A DNA stretch of 64,000 nt from Gillisia mitskevichiae (GTDB taxonomy: Bacteria; Bacteroidota; Bacteroidia; Flavobacteriales; Flavobacteriaceae): contig NZ_RBLG01000001.1 in NCBI RefSeq assembly GCF_003634585.1, positions 248,001-312,000 of the forward strand, read 5' to 3'. The notes below the pieces were generated by a model. That model ran no database searches. It was not told where the DNA came from and saw only the letters and a program-made list of their open reading frames with translations. A program made the position numbers and the translations under genes. Within the stretch, counting starts at the first letter, position 1. Each line of letters begins with the position of its first letter. Positions 1 to 9,492 of this stretch are shown piece by piece.

Positions 1-683
1 TATTCGGAACAGGAAAAATAGGTAGAAATACTTGTGAAAATTTGGTAAAACATTCCAAAAACAGTCACATTACCTTAATCAATAGAACTAAGAACAAGGC
101 GGAAAAAATTGCTGGAAAATTTAATTTAAAAGTAAAAGATTACGCCGATCTTCAATCGGAAATTCGCCAAGCAGATATTCTAGTAGTGGCAACAGGAGCT
201 CAAAACCCAACCATTTCTAAAGAATTGATCTACGCGAAAAAGAAGTTATTGATCTTGGATCTTTCTATTCCTAAGAATGTTGCAGACGATGTGATGGGAA
301 TGGAAAATGTAACTGTAGTTCATTTAGATCAACTTTCTCAAATGACCGATGCTACACTGGAAAGAAGAAAAGAATTTATTCCGCAGGCAAAAGTGATCAT
401 CAAGGAAGTGGAAGGAGATTTCAACAAATGGTTGGAAATGCGAAAATTCGCACCTACCATTAAAGCCTTAAAGAAGAAGTTGAAAACGATGAAAGATGCG
501 GAGCTGGACTTCCAGAGCAAAAAAATAGTCAATTTCAATAGTGAACAGGCAGAAATAGTAAGCAATAGAATTATTCAAAAAATAATGAATCATTTTGCCA
601 ATCACCTTAAAGATGATTCTAACACCTCAGATGAAAGCCTGGAACTTATCCAGAAAGTCTTTCAACTAGAAGATTCCAAATAA
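1..683 (+). CDS. hemA: glutamyl-tRNA reductase, C-terminal part (cut by window start)
   Basis: The reading frame is open to the first base of the window, so this is the 3' part of a longer gene and no start codon is visible. The first residues, FGTGKIGRNTCENL, form a GxGxxG nucleotide-binding loop. The rest matches the NADPH-binding and dimerisation domains of glutamyl-tRNA reductase, the enzyme that makes glutamate-1-semialdehyde from glutamyl-tRNA as the first committed step of C5 heme synthesis. The stop codon is directly followed by the hemC start, which supports the assignment and a shared operon. The N-terminal catalytic domain with the active-site Cys lies outside the window. Confidence 0.93.
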   Translation, partial: FGTGKIGRNTCENLVKHSKNSHITLINRTKNKAEKIAGKFNLKVKDYADLQSEIRQADILVVATGAQNPTISKELIYAKKKLLILDLSIPKNVADDVMGMENVTVVHLDQLSQMTDATLERRKEFIPQAKVIIKEVEGDFNKWLEMRKFAPTIKALKKKLKTMKDAELDFQSKKIVNFNSEQAEIVSNRIIQKIMNHFANHLKDDSNTSDESLELIQKVFQLEDSK

Positions 684-1595
684 ATGAACAAAGTGATAAG
701 AATTGGTACCAGAGATAGCGAATTAGCGCTTTGGCAAGCCAAAACAGTTCAAACCGCATTAGAGAAACTAGGTCATAACACAGAATTACTTCCCGTAAAA
801 TCTACTGGCGATCTAAATTTAGAGCAACCTTTATACGAAATGGGTATCACAGGTATCTTTACCAAAACCTTAGATGTCGCCATGCTTACTGGCAAAATAG
901 ATATTGCTGTGCATTCTATGAAAGATGTGCCAACAGCTCTTCCAAAAGGGATCGTAGAAGCAGCGGTTTTAAAAAGAGCAAATCATAAAGACGTACTTAT
1001 TCACAAAGGTTTAGATTTTTTAACTGCGGAGGGGCTTATTGCCACCGGAAGTTTAAGAAGAAAAGCTCAATGGTTAAATAAATATCCAACTCATAATTCT
1101 GTAGATCTTCGAGGCAATGTAAATACCCGAATGAAAAAACTGGAAGATAGCGATTGGAACGGGGCAATATTTGCCGCTGCAGGATTAGAGCGTATCAACC
1201 TAACTCCAGAAAACTCATTAGATCTAGACTGGATGCTTCCCGCACCAGCTCAAGGCGCTATGCTAGTGGTTGCTATGGAAAACGATACAGAGACACGAGA
1301 CATTTTAAAAGCACTGAATCATAGAGATTCTGAGATTTGCGTACATATAGAACGTGAATTCCTGAAAATTTTGGAAGGTGGATGTACCGCTCCCATTGGG
1401 GCTTTAGCAACCATCGAAGGAGATGAGATCTCTTTTAAAGCTGCTTTATTCAGTTTAGATGGAAAAAAACAAGTTTCTATAGAAAGAAAGATCGCGATAG
1501 AAGACGCTCCAAATTTCGGGAAAGAATGCGCTATAAAAGTGCTTAATAATGGAGGAAGAGTATTGATGGAAGGAATTAAAGAGGCCTTAAATTAA
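684..1595 (+). CDS. hemC: hydroxymethylbilane synthase (porphobilinogen deaminase)
   Basis: This cytosolic enzyme joins four porphobilinogens into hydroxymethylbilane. The 303-residue length is normal for the family. The N-terminus has the family start IRIGTRDSELALWQA, followed by HSMKDVPTALP and by the RRKAQ segment near residue 130. The cofactor-binding Cys is Cys234, in the motif LEGGCTAP, where the dipyrromethane cofactor attaches. The ATG touches the hemA stop codon with no gap, and hemD follows after five bases, so this is an inner gene of the heme operon. No anomaly is visible. Confidence 0.97.
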   Translation: MNKVIRIGTRDSELALWQAKTVQTALEKLGHNTELLPVKSTGDLNLEQPLYEMGITGIFTKTLDVAMLTGKIDIAVHSMKDVPTALPKGIVEAAVLKRANHKDVLIHKGLDFLTAEGLIATGSLRRKAQWLNKYPTHNSVDLRGNVNTRMKKLEDSDWNGAIFAAAGLERINLTPENSLDLDWMLPAPAQGAMLVVAMENDTETRDILKALNHRDSEICVHIEREFLKILEGGCTAPIGALATIEGDEISFKAALFSLDGKKQVSIERKIAIEDAPNFGKECAIKVLNNGGRVLMEGIKEALN

Positions 1596-1600
1596 CTGCT

Positions 1601-2263
1601 ATGGCTACCATACTCTCTACTAAAATACTAGCTGAAAATCAGAAACAACTACTGCTTAACTCAGGAATCGGGCTCGTAGAATACGATGCAATAAGCATTG
1701 GCTTTGATAATACTTCTTTAGATGCTCCAATACCCAGAAATCTTATCTTCACAAGTAAGAACGGAGTAAAAGGTTTCTTTACACAATATCCAGAATTTCA
1801 AACAAGGGAGCTTAATATCTTTTGCGTTGGAGAAAAGACCAAGGCAGAGATCGAGAAAGAAGGCTATAGTGTGATCGCTTCCGCAGATTATGGCGAAGAA
1901 TTGGCAAACTTGATAGTTAAGGATTTTCAAGAAAAAGAATTCCTTCATATTTGCGGTTCTATGCGTAGGGAAGAGTTATCTAAGATTTTGAAAGCTGCAA
2001 ATTTTTCTATAAAAGAATTAGTGGTTTATAACACCCGTTTAAATTTCAGAAAATTTGATAGCAGTTTCGATGGAATATTATTTTTTAGCCCAAGTGGTGT
2101 AAAAAGCTATTGCCAAGAAAATGATATAAATTCAAGTACCGCCTTCTGTATTGGTGCGACCACGGCCGCCGAAGCAAAAAAACATACTCAACATATAATT
2201 ATTGCAAATAAGCCTAGTATTGAAAATGTGATCGTACAGGCGATTAAAAAATATAAGATATGA
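1601..2263 (+). CDS. hemD: uroporphyrinogen-III synthase
   Basis: The enzyme cyclises hydroxymethylbilane to uroporphyrinogen III with inversion of ring D. Sequence conservation in HemD is always low. The call rests on weak family motifs such as LIFTSKNGV near residue 50 and [11 protein letters not shown] near residue 160, on the 220-residue length, and on the position between hemC and hemE. The two alternating lobes expected for HemD fit these two similar segments. The last four bases overlap the hemE start (ATGA), which suggests translational coupling. Confidence 0.88.
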   Translation: MATILSTKILAENQKQLLLNSGIGLVEYDAISIGFDNTSLDAPIPRNLIFTSKNGVKGFFTQYPEFQTRELNIFCVGEKTKAEIEKEGYSVIASADYGEELANLIVKDFQEKEFLHICGSMRREELSKILKAANFSIKELVVYNTRLNFRKFDSSFDGILFFSPSGVKSYCQENDINSSTAFCIGATTAAEAKKHTQHIIIANKPSIENVIVQAIKKYKI

Positions 2264-3285
2264 TCAAGAACGACTTATTTTTAAGAGCATTAAAAGGGGA
2301 GATTGTAGACAGGCCTCCAGTTTGGATGATGCGACAGGCGGGTAGATATTTGCCAGATTTCATGAAATTAAAGGAGAAATATGATTTTTTCACGCGTTGT
2401 AGAACTCCAGAGTTAGCTACCGAGATCACAATTATGCCAATTCATCAAGTAGGTCCAGATGCAGCAATTTTATTTAGTGATATTTTGGTGATCCCTCAAG
2501 CGATGAATATTGAGGTAGAAATGAGACCTGGCGTTGGACCGTGGCTTCCAAATCCTGTGCGTACCAGCAAAGATGTAGAGCAAGTAATTGTGCCAAATGT
2601 ACATGAGGAGTTAGGTTATGTAATGGACGCTATTAAAATGACCAAACAAGCCTTGAATAATGAGGTTCCTTTAATAGGGTTCGCGGGTTCCCCGTGGACT
2701 ATCTTATGTTATACGGTACAAGGACAAGGGTCTAAGAATTTCGATATTGCAAAAAAATTCTGTTTCACCAATCCTGTTGCTGCACATACATTGCTTCAAA
2801 AAATAACCGATACTACTATTGCTTATTTAAAAGCTAAAGTTGCTGCCGGAGTAGACGCTGTACAAATATTCGATTCTTGGGGAGGAATGTTGTCTCCAAC
2901 AGATTATCAAACTTTTTCATGGCAATATATGCAACAAATTATAGATGCCTTAAAAGATGAAACTCATGTAATCGCATTTGGAAAAGGATGTTGGTTCGCG
3001 TTAAATGAAATGTCTAAATCTGGAGCTTCAGCTTTAGGTGTGGATTGGACATGTTCAGCTAGAAATGCACGTTACCTATCTGGTGGAAACATTACGCTAC
3101 AAGGGAATTTTGATCCTTCAAGATTATATTCTCCACCTGCAGAGATCAAGAAAATGGTTCATCAAATGATCGATGAATTTGGAAAAGATAAATATATCGT
3201 GAATCTAGGTCACGGAATTTTACCAGATATTCCGGTAGAAAATGCCCGTGCCTTTGTAGATGCTGTTAAAGAATATTCTAAATAA
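2260..3285 (+). CDS. hemE: uroporphyrinogen decarboxylase
   Basis: The enzyme removes the four acetate carboxyl groups of uroporphyrinogen III to give coproporphyrinogen III. The 341-residue protein opens with the family signature [14 protein letters not shown], which holds the substrate-binding Arg residues. It also has [11 protein letters not shown] near residue 205 and LQGNFDP with [11 protein letters not shown] toward the C-terminus. All these motifs are intact. It overlaps hemD by four bases and is followed after six bases by a short unknown gene in the same operon. Confidence 0.97.
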   Translation: MIKNDLFLRALKGEIVDRPPVWMMRQAGRYLPDFMKLKEKYDFFTRCRTPELATEITIMPIHQVGPDAAILFSDILVIPQAMNIEVEMRPGVGPWLPNPVRTSKDVEQVIVPNVHEELGYVMDAIKMTKQALNNEVPLIGFAGSPWTILCYTVQGQGSKNFDIAKKFCFTNPVAAHTLLQKITDTTIAYLKAKVAAGVDAVQIFDSWGGMLSPTDYQTFSWQYMQQIIDALKDETHVIAFGKGCWFALNEMSKSGASALGVDWTCSARNARYLSGGNITLQGNFDPSRLYSPPAEIKKMVHQMIDEFGKDKYIVNLGHGILPDIPVENARAFVDAVKEYSK

Positions 3286-3291
3286 AATGCC

Positions 3292-3687
3292 ATGCTTAGC
3301 AAAGGCTTAAAAGATGAAGAAAACCAAAAGATCAACGAGCTTGTTGGCAGATTGATCGAGCTAGAATTTGTTCCTGAATTTTATGAGAGCGAACAACGAT
3401 CTAAGGTAAACGGACTCTTATTTGATCAGCTAGGCTTTAATATTTCAGATCTTGAAACTTGGTCTTCGGAAGAATTATTGCTGAAATTGAAGCAGCTAAA
3501 TTTCGATTTTTCCAACCTGGAAGAATTTGGAGATTTTCTATTAAAGATCATTCCTTTTGAAGATGAACAACACGAATCGCACTTGGCAAAGGCTACGATC
3601 GCCGTTTACGAAGCAGCACAAATAGAGAGTAAAACATTTTCGTTTAGTTTAATTCAGAAATTAAACCAAGCAAAAGCATTAGTTTAA
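3292..3687 (+). CDS. conserved small protein of unknown function inside the heme operon
   Basis: I do not recognise a named family. The 131-residue product is acidic and appears mainly helical. It has no signal peptide, no membrane segment and no Cys or His cluster. Repeated short motifs of aromatic and acidic residues (for example FDQLGFNISDLETW and LNFDFSNLEEFGDF) suggest a helical-bundle protein. It lies six bases after hemE and seven bases before hemF on the same strand, so it is almost certainly co-transcribed with them. A role linked to heme synthesis is an inference from position only. Confidence 0.8.
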   Translation: MLSKGLKDEENQKINELVGRLIELEFVPEFYESEQRSKVNGLLFDQLGFNISDLETWSSEELLLKLKQLNFDFSNLEEFGDFLLKIIPFEDEQHESHLAKATIAVYEAAQIESKTFSFSLIQKLNQAKALV

Positions 3688-3694
3688 ATTCAGC

Positions 3695-4597
3695 ATGAAA
3701 AATAAATTCTTCCAATACATACAGCAACTTCAAGATACGATCACTTCTAAATTGGAGGAAGTTGATGGTTCCGTAAAATTCAAAGAAGATCTATGGGAAC
3801 GCCCTGAAGGTGGCGGAGGTAGAACCAGAGTTATAGAGAACGGTGCTGTTTTCGAGAAAGGTGGCGTAAATATTTCTGAAGTTTATGGCCCACTTCCTCC
3901 TGCTATGCAACAATATTTTAAAGTAGGAGAAGTAGACTTTTTCGCTTGCGGTCTAAGTTTAGTGCTTCACCCAAAAAACCCAATGGTACCAACGGTTCAT
4001 GCTAATTGGCGCTATTTTGAAATGTACGATAAAAGCGGTACCGTGATTGATAGTTGGTTTGGCGGTGGGCAAGATCTTACTCCTTATTATTTGTTTGATG
4101 AAGATGCCACTCATTTTCATGAGATCTGTAAAAAAGCATGTGATGCGCATAATCCTAGTTTTTATACAGAATACAAGCAGAAATGTGACGAATATTTTTG
4201 GAATGCACATAGAGATGAAGCTCGCGGAATTGGAGGATTGTTCTTCGATTATTGCAAAGCTTCAGAAGAAATGAGCATGGAAGACTGGTTTAATTTTGTT
4301 ACTGAAGTGGGAAATAGCTTTTTAGCATCTTATGTTCCTATTGCTGAAAAAAGAAAAGAATTGCCTTATTCTAAAGAACAGCGCGATTGGCAAGAAATTA
4401 GACGTGGACGATACGTAGAATTCAATCTAGTGCATGATAAAGGCACTTTATTTGGCTTGAAGACCAACGGGAGGATAGAAAGCATTTTAATGAGTTTACC
4501 GCCACATGTGCAATGGGTTTACGACCATCATCCAGAAGCTGGAAGTGAAGAAGAACGACTTTTAGAAGTGCTAGCTCATCCTAAAGATTGGGTTTAA
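3695..4597 (+). CDS. hemF: oxygen-dependent coproporphyrinogen III oxidase
   Basis: This is the aerobic enzyme converting coproporphyrinogen III to protoporphyrinogen IX with two oxidative decarboxylations. The 300-residue length is typical. The motifs GGGGRTRVIENG, HANWRYFE, DSWFGGGQDLTPYY, the HRDEARGIGGLFFDY block and RRGRYVEFNLVHDKGT are all characteristic of HemF, not of radical-SAM HemN. Using the oxygen-dependent enzyme fits an aerobic lifestyle. It is the last gene of the heme operon seen here and is followed by a strong hairpin. Confidence 0.97.
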   Translation: MKNKFFQYIQQLQDTITSKLEEVDGSVKFKEDLWERPEGGGGRTRVIENGAVFEKGGVNISEVYGPLPPAMQQYFKVGEVDFFACGLSLVLHPKNPMVPTVHANWRYFEMYDKSGTVIDSWFGGGQDLTPYYLFDEDATHFHEICKKACDAHNPSFYTEYKQKCDEYFWNAHRDEARGIGGLFFDYCKASEEMSMEDWFNFVTEVGNSFLASYVPIAEKRKELPYSKEQRDWQEIRRGRYVEFNLVHDKGTLFGLKTNGRIESILMSLPPHVQWVYDHHPEAGSEEERLLEVLAHPKDWV

Positions 4598-4619
4598 GAT
4601 AAATTATCTTTCTAATAAA

Positions 4620-4665
4620 TTAAAGCCTTTCAATATTACTTAAAGGTAATATTGAAAGGCTTTAA
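4620..4665. terminator. rho-independent terminator after hemF
   Basis: Two perfectly complementary 20-base arms (4620-4639 and 4646-4665) enclose a six-base loop, TTAAAG. AT-rich sequence lies on both sides, so the hairpin could act on either strand. It ends the heme operon and sits upstream of the converging ABC permease gene. Confidence 0.8.
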
Positions 4666-4683
4666 AATTTAATGACATTCACA

Positions 4684-4727
4684 TTTCGACAAGTTCAATT
4701 TACTTCTCGACTCCGCTCGAAGTGACA
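4684..4727. repeat. degenerate TTCGACAAG / CGCTCGAAGTGACA intergenic repeat
   Basis: The segment begins TTTCGACAAGTTCA and ends CTCCGCTCGAAGTGACA. The first part resembles the arms of the inverted repeat at 15189-15245 (CTTCGACAAGCTCAG). The TCGA-rich end can fold on itself. It looks like a decayed copy of a small dispersed palindromic repeat of the sort common between Bacteroidota genes. No coding function is seen in 4598-4797. Confidence 0.5.
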
Positions 4728-4797
4728 CTACAGCCTCCCTTTCTCATCCTTACGAAGGAAGGATTTCTGTTATATCAACATTAGAGAGATTTTCTAC

Positions 4798-7700
4798 CTA
4801 CTCTTCAATAGATTTCAAATTATCATCTGAGTTTCTATCTATCAACTTATTATAAGGATCTATTCCTGCTTTTAAAGGTTTTTTATCGGTGATAATGGTG
4901 AACTTATTATCTCCCGGTTCTAACCATTTTAATTCAAAATAGAATGGGTCTTTAATTGTTACTTTTTCATCGTTTACAACATCTTCCCCAAACAAGCCTA
5001 TATCTACAAGGTTCTTCTTAGTGTCTATTTCTCTTTCTTTTCCAGCATCATCATAATAGATCTTTTTAGAATTTACGGTGAAGGTAGTTTCCCATTTTCC
5101 AGATTTTAATTCTTTGGTTTTAGCTTCAATTACACGGTTCTCATAGAGTACGATCTCCTTAAAACCATCATCTACTTTGTATTTTAAAGAATCTGGAGCA
5201 ACTTTATATATAGCTTTATAAAGATCTTCTGAAGTTGCATAATAGCCTTTTTCATTGTACTTAAATTCTTCTAAAAAGCTACGAAGTCCTGCGTTTACTT
5301 TGTTTTCTCCAATAACATCTTGTAAATCGTACATGATCATTGAACCTTTCCTATACCAGATATAATCAGCTATTTCCACGTTCATTAAAGAGCGCTCAGG
5401 TTTAAAACTGAATTGTCTACTCGATAAGTAAGTATCCAAAGAATTCTTCAAAAATGATTTGATCCCATTTTCTCCATATTCTTTTTTCATCGTCATTAGT
5501 GAAACATATTCAGACAAGGTTTCAGAAATTATATTAGCTCCAGAAGTTTTACTTGGAGTAACAATATGGCCCCACCATTGGTGAGCCACTTCATGGGAAG
5601 TCACTCTAAAAGCGTAGTTATAATCTTCGGCTTTAGAGAAATCTGCTACAAATCCGAAGTCTTCAGAATACGGAATTGTAGTGGCAAAAGATTGTGCATA
5701 ATTAGAATGTGCTGGGAATTCGATGATCCTAATTACAGAATATGGATACTCAAAAAAGTTTTTAGAATTATAGTCTAAAGAGATCTTTATCCCTTTTATA
5801 AAATACTCTAAATTCCTATTGTGCTTTTCAGAATGATAGATCTCTATGTCTACCTTTTTCCCGCTTGGAGCAGTCCAGCTATCTTTTTTAACTTCATAAT
5901 CTGCGGAAACAAAACTGAAAAAATAATCTGATTTCTCCTCTAGCTTATAATTGAAATAACTGCGCTCATTTTCTTCCCATTTCTTAGTAAGTAATCCGGG
6001 TGCAAGTGCAGTTTGACCTTTAGCAGTGCTAATTGTCGCTTCAAAAGTCATGTAATTTGCATCTTCGTTAAACAGGTTCTTTTTAAGAGCGATACTGTCT
6101 GTTCTTGGAGGATATAAATAATCCAGTTTTTCTAGACCATTTTTAATTCGAACTCCATTATCGCTTAATGCACGATCATAGTGAAAAGATGGAAATATAG
6201 CATCGGTGAAAAAGGTTCCATTATCTAAAACCGCCGTTTCACTATCTGCAGAAAACCCTTTAGTAATGGCTTTAGTTTCTATTACTAACGAAGCCGTCTC
6301 TTTTGGTTGCAATGCCTTTGGCAATTTATACATGAAAAGGCGATATACGGTATCCTTCAAAAATGGTTTTAACTCTACGTTATTATATATAACTTTTGTA
6401 ATTCTGGTAGCTGCAATAGGAAACTTTACTTCCATTAATACGGTATCTATAGCTACTTCAAAATTATTGACAACCTTAAATTCACCTTTTGCTTCTACTC
6501 TTCTCTCTTCAGGAAAGATATCGATAAAAGCTTTTAGATCTAACACCTGAATATGTGGTTTCCCTATATATTTACCATATTTCTTTTCAGCATCTGCGTT
6601 TACTTTTTCCCCATAATTACCATCTTCCAGCTTGTTTAAAACTTTAAGATTGTAATAACTATATGCCCCTACCGAAGCAAAAGCAAATACTAACACTAAG
6701 GAGTATGCGATAGTTCTTCCGGAAAATCGCTGCTTCGCCACGCGTAAACGCTCTTTTCCAGAAGAGAAAAATCCCCGATTCCAAAAAACCTTCCCAATAA
6801 CAGCTAATATGCAAGTGAATAAAACCCAATAAGTGTTCAGCCAAAATTCCCCTACCAAATAATGTCCAAATCCATTTAGATCACTTAAAAATCCTCCAGG
6901 CGTTCCGCCGAAAATAAGTAATGGGTTGGATGTTTTAAAGGCAAGTGTAAACAATAATGGCAATCCTATATATATTACTATTACTATAAAATGTCCTAAA
7001 AACTTATTGTTCACCAATACATGAATAAAAAAGGCAAGTAACAAAGTTGTTATATACGTTGGGAAAATTCGGGCAAAATTGAAAATGAAATACATCCCCA
7101 ATTCATAATTAAAATACCCATTAACGGTTTGATAAATAATCCCAACCACTATACTTATTAAAGTAAGCAATACCGCTACCCCTATAAGTGATATTATTTT
7201 TGAAAGATATAAGGTGTTATTACTTACAGGTAAAGCATCGTAAAACTCGAAGGTCTTATTTTGCCTAGTTCTATGCACTGCTTCTCCAGCATAGATGATA
7301 AGAATTATCACAGAGAATAATGAAATTCCACCAGCAATCTGGGCTACCATATATCTGGTTAGAGGCATTGAGGGAGTGCCGTATATCTGATTGGATTGAT
7401 ATGCAATAAAACCGGCTATAACAATTCCAATAACCATTAAAATTATGAACACCGTCTCCTTAACTATCGACAGGAATTCTATCTTGCTTAAAGACCATAA
7501 ATTCTCTCTCCTCGCTTTACTATTAAAAACCTGGACGATCTTTGGAAGTGGATTATTTGTAGAATATACCTCTTTTCCCTCCTTCGTGTTTTGTTTCTTT
7601 TTTGAAGATAAAAAGCCTTTATAAGAGAAACGAAGTAAGGTAAAAACAAAGATCGCGATCGCTATTCCTAACCAGATCATTCGGTTTAGCAAGAACTTTC

Positions 7701-8403
7701 CGGTAAGCGAAAGTTGGGTAGTATTTAGTTCATGTACAGACCAATATTTATCTATAAAATTTTGAGCTTTATTTCCAAATGGATCTACATATATACTTAA
7801 CCATTCGGTATCTAAATTTGCCAAAAGTCTAGAGGATACAATTGTAAGTATAAAGATCACAATACCTCCTAAATATAAAATAGGCATTCTCTTAAAGAAC
7901 GTCATCAACCCAAAAAACAAACTTCCAATAAAGAAGGCGTTAAAAGTTAACAAGTATACAAATGGATAAAAATAGGAAGCAATATTAAAGCTTGTATAAG
8001 TACCATAATCTGGTCTGTCTAAGAATATTCCAATTGCAAATCCGAACATTGCGCCTAGAACGGCAGCAATATTTAGAAAAGTAACTATAGTAAAACTTCC
8101 CCAGAATCTTCCAAGAATATAATTTTTCTCTGTTATAGGAAAAGTGAAATAAGTTTGTGCGGTTCTATGTTCTTCATCTCTATAGACTGCAACCCCCATT
8201 ATGGCTGCATAAAAGAAAAGACATAAAATGCTCATCCCTCCCAAAACGCCCATAATGGCATTAGGACTGTTTGTATATTGTGCCGTATTGGATTTTTCGA
8301 ATACCGCAAATAATAAAGGTATAAGAAACATTAAAAACAGGTAGATATAAGTTGCGGGTCTGCGCAATCTGTACTTTAGTTCAAATAAGTAGATCTCTTT
8401 CAT
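4798..8403 (-). CDS. ABC-2 type permease fused to an M1-family metallopeptidase
   Basis: The 1201-residue protein joins two activities. About the first 570 residues hold two sets of hydrophobic segments of the ABC-2 permease type. The rest is an extracytoplasmic M1 aminopeptidase-like domain. The zinc site is complete: HEVAH at residues 937-941, with the third ligand Glu961 in SETLSEYVSL. The canonical GAMEN exopeptidase motif is not visible; RIIEFP stands in the matching place. The spacing HExxH-x19-E differs by one residue from classical M1 enzymes. It is two bases downstream of its ATPase gene. Export coupled to peptide processing is the likely role, with unknown substrate. Confidence 0.9.
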   Translation of the reverse strand: MKEIYLFELKYRLRRPATYIYLFLMFLIPLLFAVFEKSNTAQYTNSPNAIMGVLGGMSILCLFFYAAIMGVAVYRDEEHRTAQTYFTFPITEKNYILGRFWGSFTIVTFLNIAAVLGAMFGFAIGIFLDRPDYGTYTSFNIASYFYPFVYLLTFNAFFIGSLFFGLMTFFKRMPILYLGGIVIFILTIVSSRLLANLDTEWLSIYVDPFGNKAQNFIDKYWSVHELNTTQLSLTGKFLLNRMIWLGIAIAIFVFTLLRFSYKGFLSSKKKQNTKEGKEVYSTNNPLPKIVQVFNSKARRENLWSLSKIEFLSIVKETVFIILMVIGIVIAGFIAYQSNQIYGTPSMPLTRYMVAQIAGGISLFSVIILIIYAGEAVHRTRQNKTFEFYDALPVSNNTLYLSKIISLIGVAVLLTLISIVVGIIYQTVNGYFNYELGMYFIFNFARIFPTYITTLLLAFFIHVLVNNKFLGHFIVIVIYIGLPLLFTLAFKTSNPLLIFGGTPGGFLSDLNGFGHYLVGEFWLNTYWVLFTCILAVIGKVFWNRGFFSSGKERLRVAKQRFSGRTIAYSLVLVFAFASVGAYSYYNLKVLNKLEDGNYGEKVNADAEKKYGKYIGKPHIQVLDLKAFIDIFPEERRVEAKGEFKVVNNFEVAIDTVLMEVKFPIAATRITKVIYNNVELKPFLKDTVYRLFMYKLPKALQPKETASLVIETKAITKGFSADSETAVLDNGTFFTDAIFPSFHYDRALSDNGVRIKNGLEKLDYLYPPRTDSIALKKNLFNEDANYMTFEATISTAKGQTALAPGLLTKKWEENERSYFNYKLEEKSDYFFSFVSADYEVKKDSWTAPSGKKVDIEIYHSEKHNRNLEYFIKGIKISLDYNSKNFFEYPYSVIRIIEFPAHSNYAQSFATTIPYSEDFGFVADFSKAEDYNYAFRVTSHEVAHQWWGHIVTPSKTSGANIISETLSEYVSLMTMKKEYGENGIKSFLKNSLDTYLSSRQFSFKPERSLMNVEIADYIWYRKGSMIMYDLQDVIGENKVNAGLRSFLEEFKYNEKGYYATSEDLYKAIYKVAPDSLKYKVDDGFKEIVLYENRVIEAKTKELKSGKWETTFTVNSKKIYYDDAGKEREIDTKKNLVDIGLFGEDVVNDEKVTIKDPFYFELKWLEPGDNKFTIITDKKPLKAGIDPYNKLIDRNSDDNLKSIEE

Positions 8404-8405
8404 GA

Positions 8406-9281
8406 TTATACAGTTTGAGGTTGGTTGATACTATAGAAATAAAAATCCTCTAAAGTATTATTCACTACTTCAAAACCGTTCTCAGGATGAGATTCGGCAT
8501 AAACATTCACGTTTAATTGCCCGCTTCTTAAATAAGCAGATAATACTGTGTAATCTGATTGATATTTTTCTAATTCTTCTTTTTCAATTCTTTTTCTGAA
8601 AATTCTCTCATTAAGAGAATTGGTTAACTCCTGAGGATGTCCTTGTACCACTACAGAACCTTCATTGAAAACTGCCATATTTGTACACAAATTAATTACA
8701 TCGTCTACAATGTGAGTAGACAAAATAACCACAGCATCTTCTCCCAGCTCGCTCAATAAATTATGAAAACGGTTGCGCTCTAAAGGATCTAAACCAGCAG
8801 TGGGTTCATCTACAATTATCAATTTAGGATTGCCAATCAAAGCTTGTGCAATTCCAAATCGTTGTCTCATTCCACCTGAATAATCCCCTAAATTTCTTTT
8901 TCTGAATTTATATAAATTCACTTTATTCAAAAGATCTGCTACATAAGCAGTCCTGTCAGACTTATTATGAATACCTTTTATTTTTGCAATATGATTCAGC
9001 ATCATTTCTGCAGAAACTTTTGGATATACTCCAAAATCCTGAGGCAAGTAGCCTAAAACTTTTCTCAGTTCTTCTGGCTCATTAAAAACATCTATTCCAT
9101 CAAATTCTATACTTCCAGAATCACTTAATTGTAAGGTTGCAATTGTGCGCATTAAGGTGGATTTCCCTGCACCGTTGGGACCTAATAAGCCAAACATCCC
9201 ATTATTGATCTCTAAATTTACATTGTTAAGTGCCTGTGTTCCGTTAGGATATGTTTTGTTTAAATTTTTTATGGAAAGCAT
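8406..9281 (-). CDS. ABC transporter ATP-binding protein
   Basis: The 291-residue cytoplasmic ATPase has a Walker A (GPNGAGKSTLM, near residue 35), a Q-loop region (YLPQDFGVYP), the ABC signature (YSGGMRQRFG), a Walker B (LIIVDEPTAGLDP) and the switch His in LSTHIVDD. It is the partner of the permease-peptidase fusion two bases downstream, and the two form an operon on the minus strand. The last roughly 80 residues form an accessory domain as in drug- or antibiotic-export type ABC-2 ATPases. Two small palindromes lie just upstream of its start. Confidence 0.93.
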   Translation of the reverse strand: MLSIKNLNKTYPNGTQALNNVNLEINNGMFGLLGPNGAGKSTLMRTIATLQLSDSGSIEFDGIDVFNEPEELRKVLGYLPQDFGVYPKVSAEMMLNHIAKIKGIHNKSDRTAYVADLLNKVNLYKFRKRNLGDYSGGMRQRFGIAQALIGNPKLIIVDEPTAGLDPLERNRFHNLLSELGEDAVVILSTHIVDDVINLCTNMAVFNEGSVVVQGHPQELTNSLNERIFRKRIEKEELEKYQSDYTVLSAYLRSGQLNVNVYAESHPENGFEVVNNTLEDFYFYSINQPQTV

Positions 9282-9315
9282 AGTGATTGGTTTAGCTGGA
9301 TTTTACTATTAATTC

Positions 9316-9344
9316 TATTAGTAACTAATAAGCAGTAACGTTAC
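9316..9344. promoter_or_regulatory. pair of palindromes upstream of the ABC operon (candidate operator)
   Basis: Two perfect dyads lie close together: TATTAGT-A-ACTAATA (9316-9330) and GTAACGTTAC (9335-9344). They are 35 to 63 bases upstream of the minus-strand ABC start and about 70 bases from the hemB -7 element on the other side. This is a reasonable place for a repressor of the ABC operon. No regulator gene is adjacent, so the binding protein is unknown. Confidence 0.4.
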
Positions 9345-9411
9345 AATTTATACTTGAGTTTTGAAAATATAATCCCCATAGCTTAATACCAAGAAATTCT
9401 TAAGCATGCTT

Positions 9412-9419
9412 TATATTTG
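9412..9419 (+). promoter_or_regulatory. hemB promoter -7 element
   Basis: TATATTTG matches the Bacteroidota consensus TAnnTTTG exactly and lies 73 bases before the hemB ATG. A convincing -33 TTG was not found at the usual distance. It shows that hemB probably has its own promoter and is not expressed only with the upstream heme operon. Confidence 0.5.
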
Positions 9420-9492
9420 CAAAACCTAATTTTCAGGAGCGCTATTAATATTCAAGATCTCTTCTGAAATATTTAATAAAAAGACATTTCCT

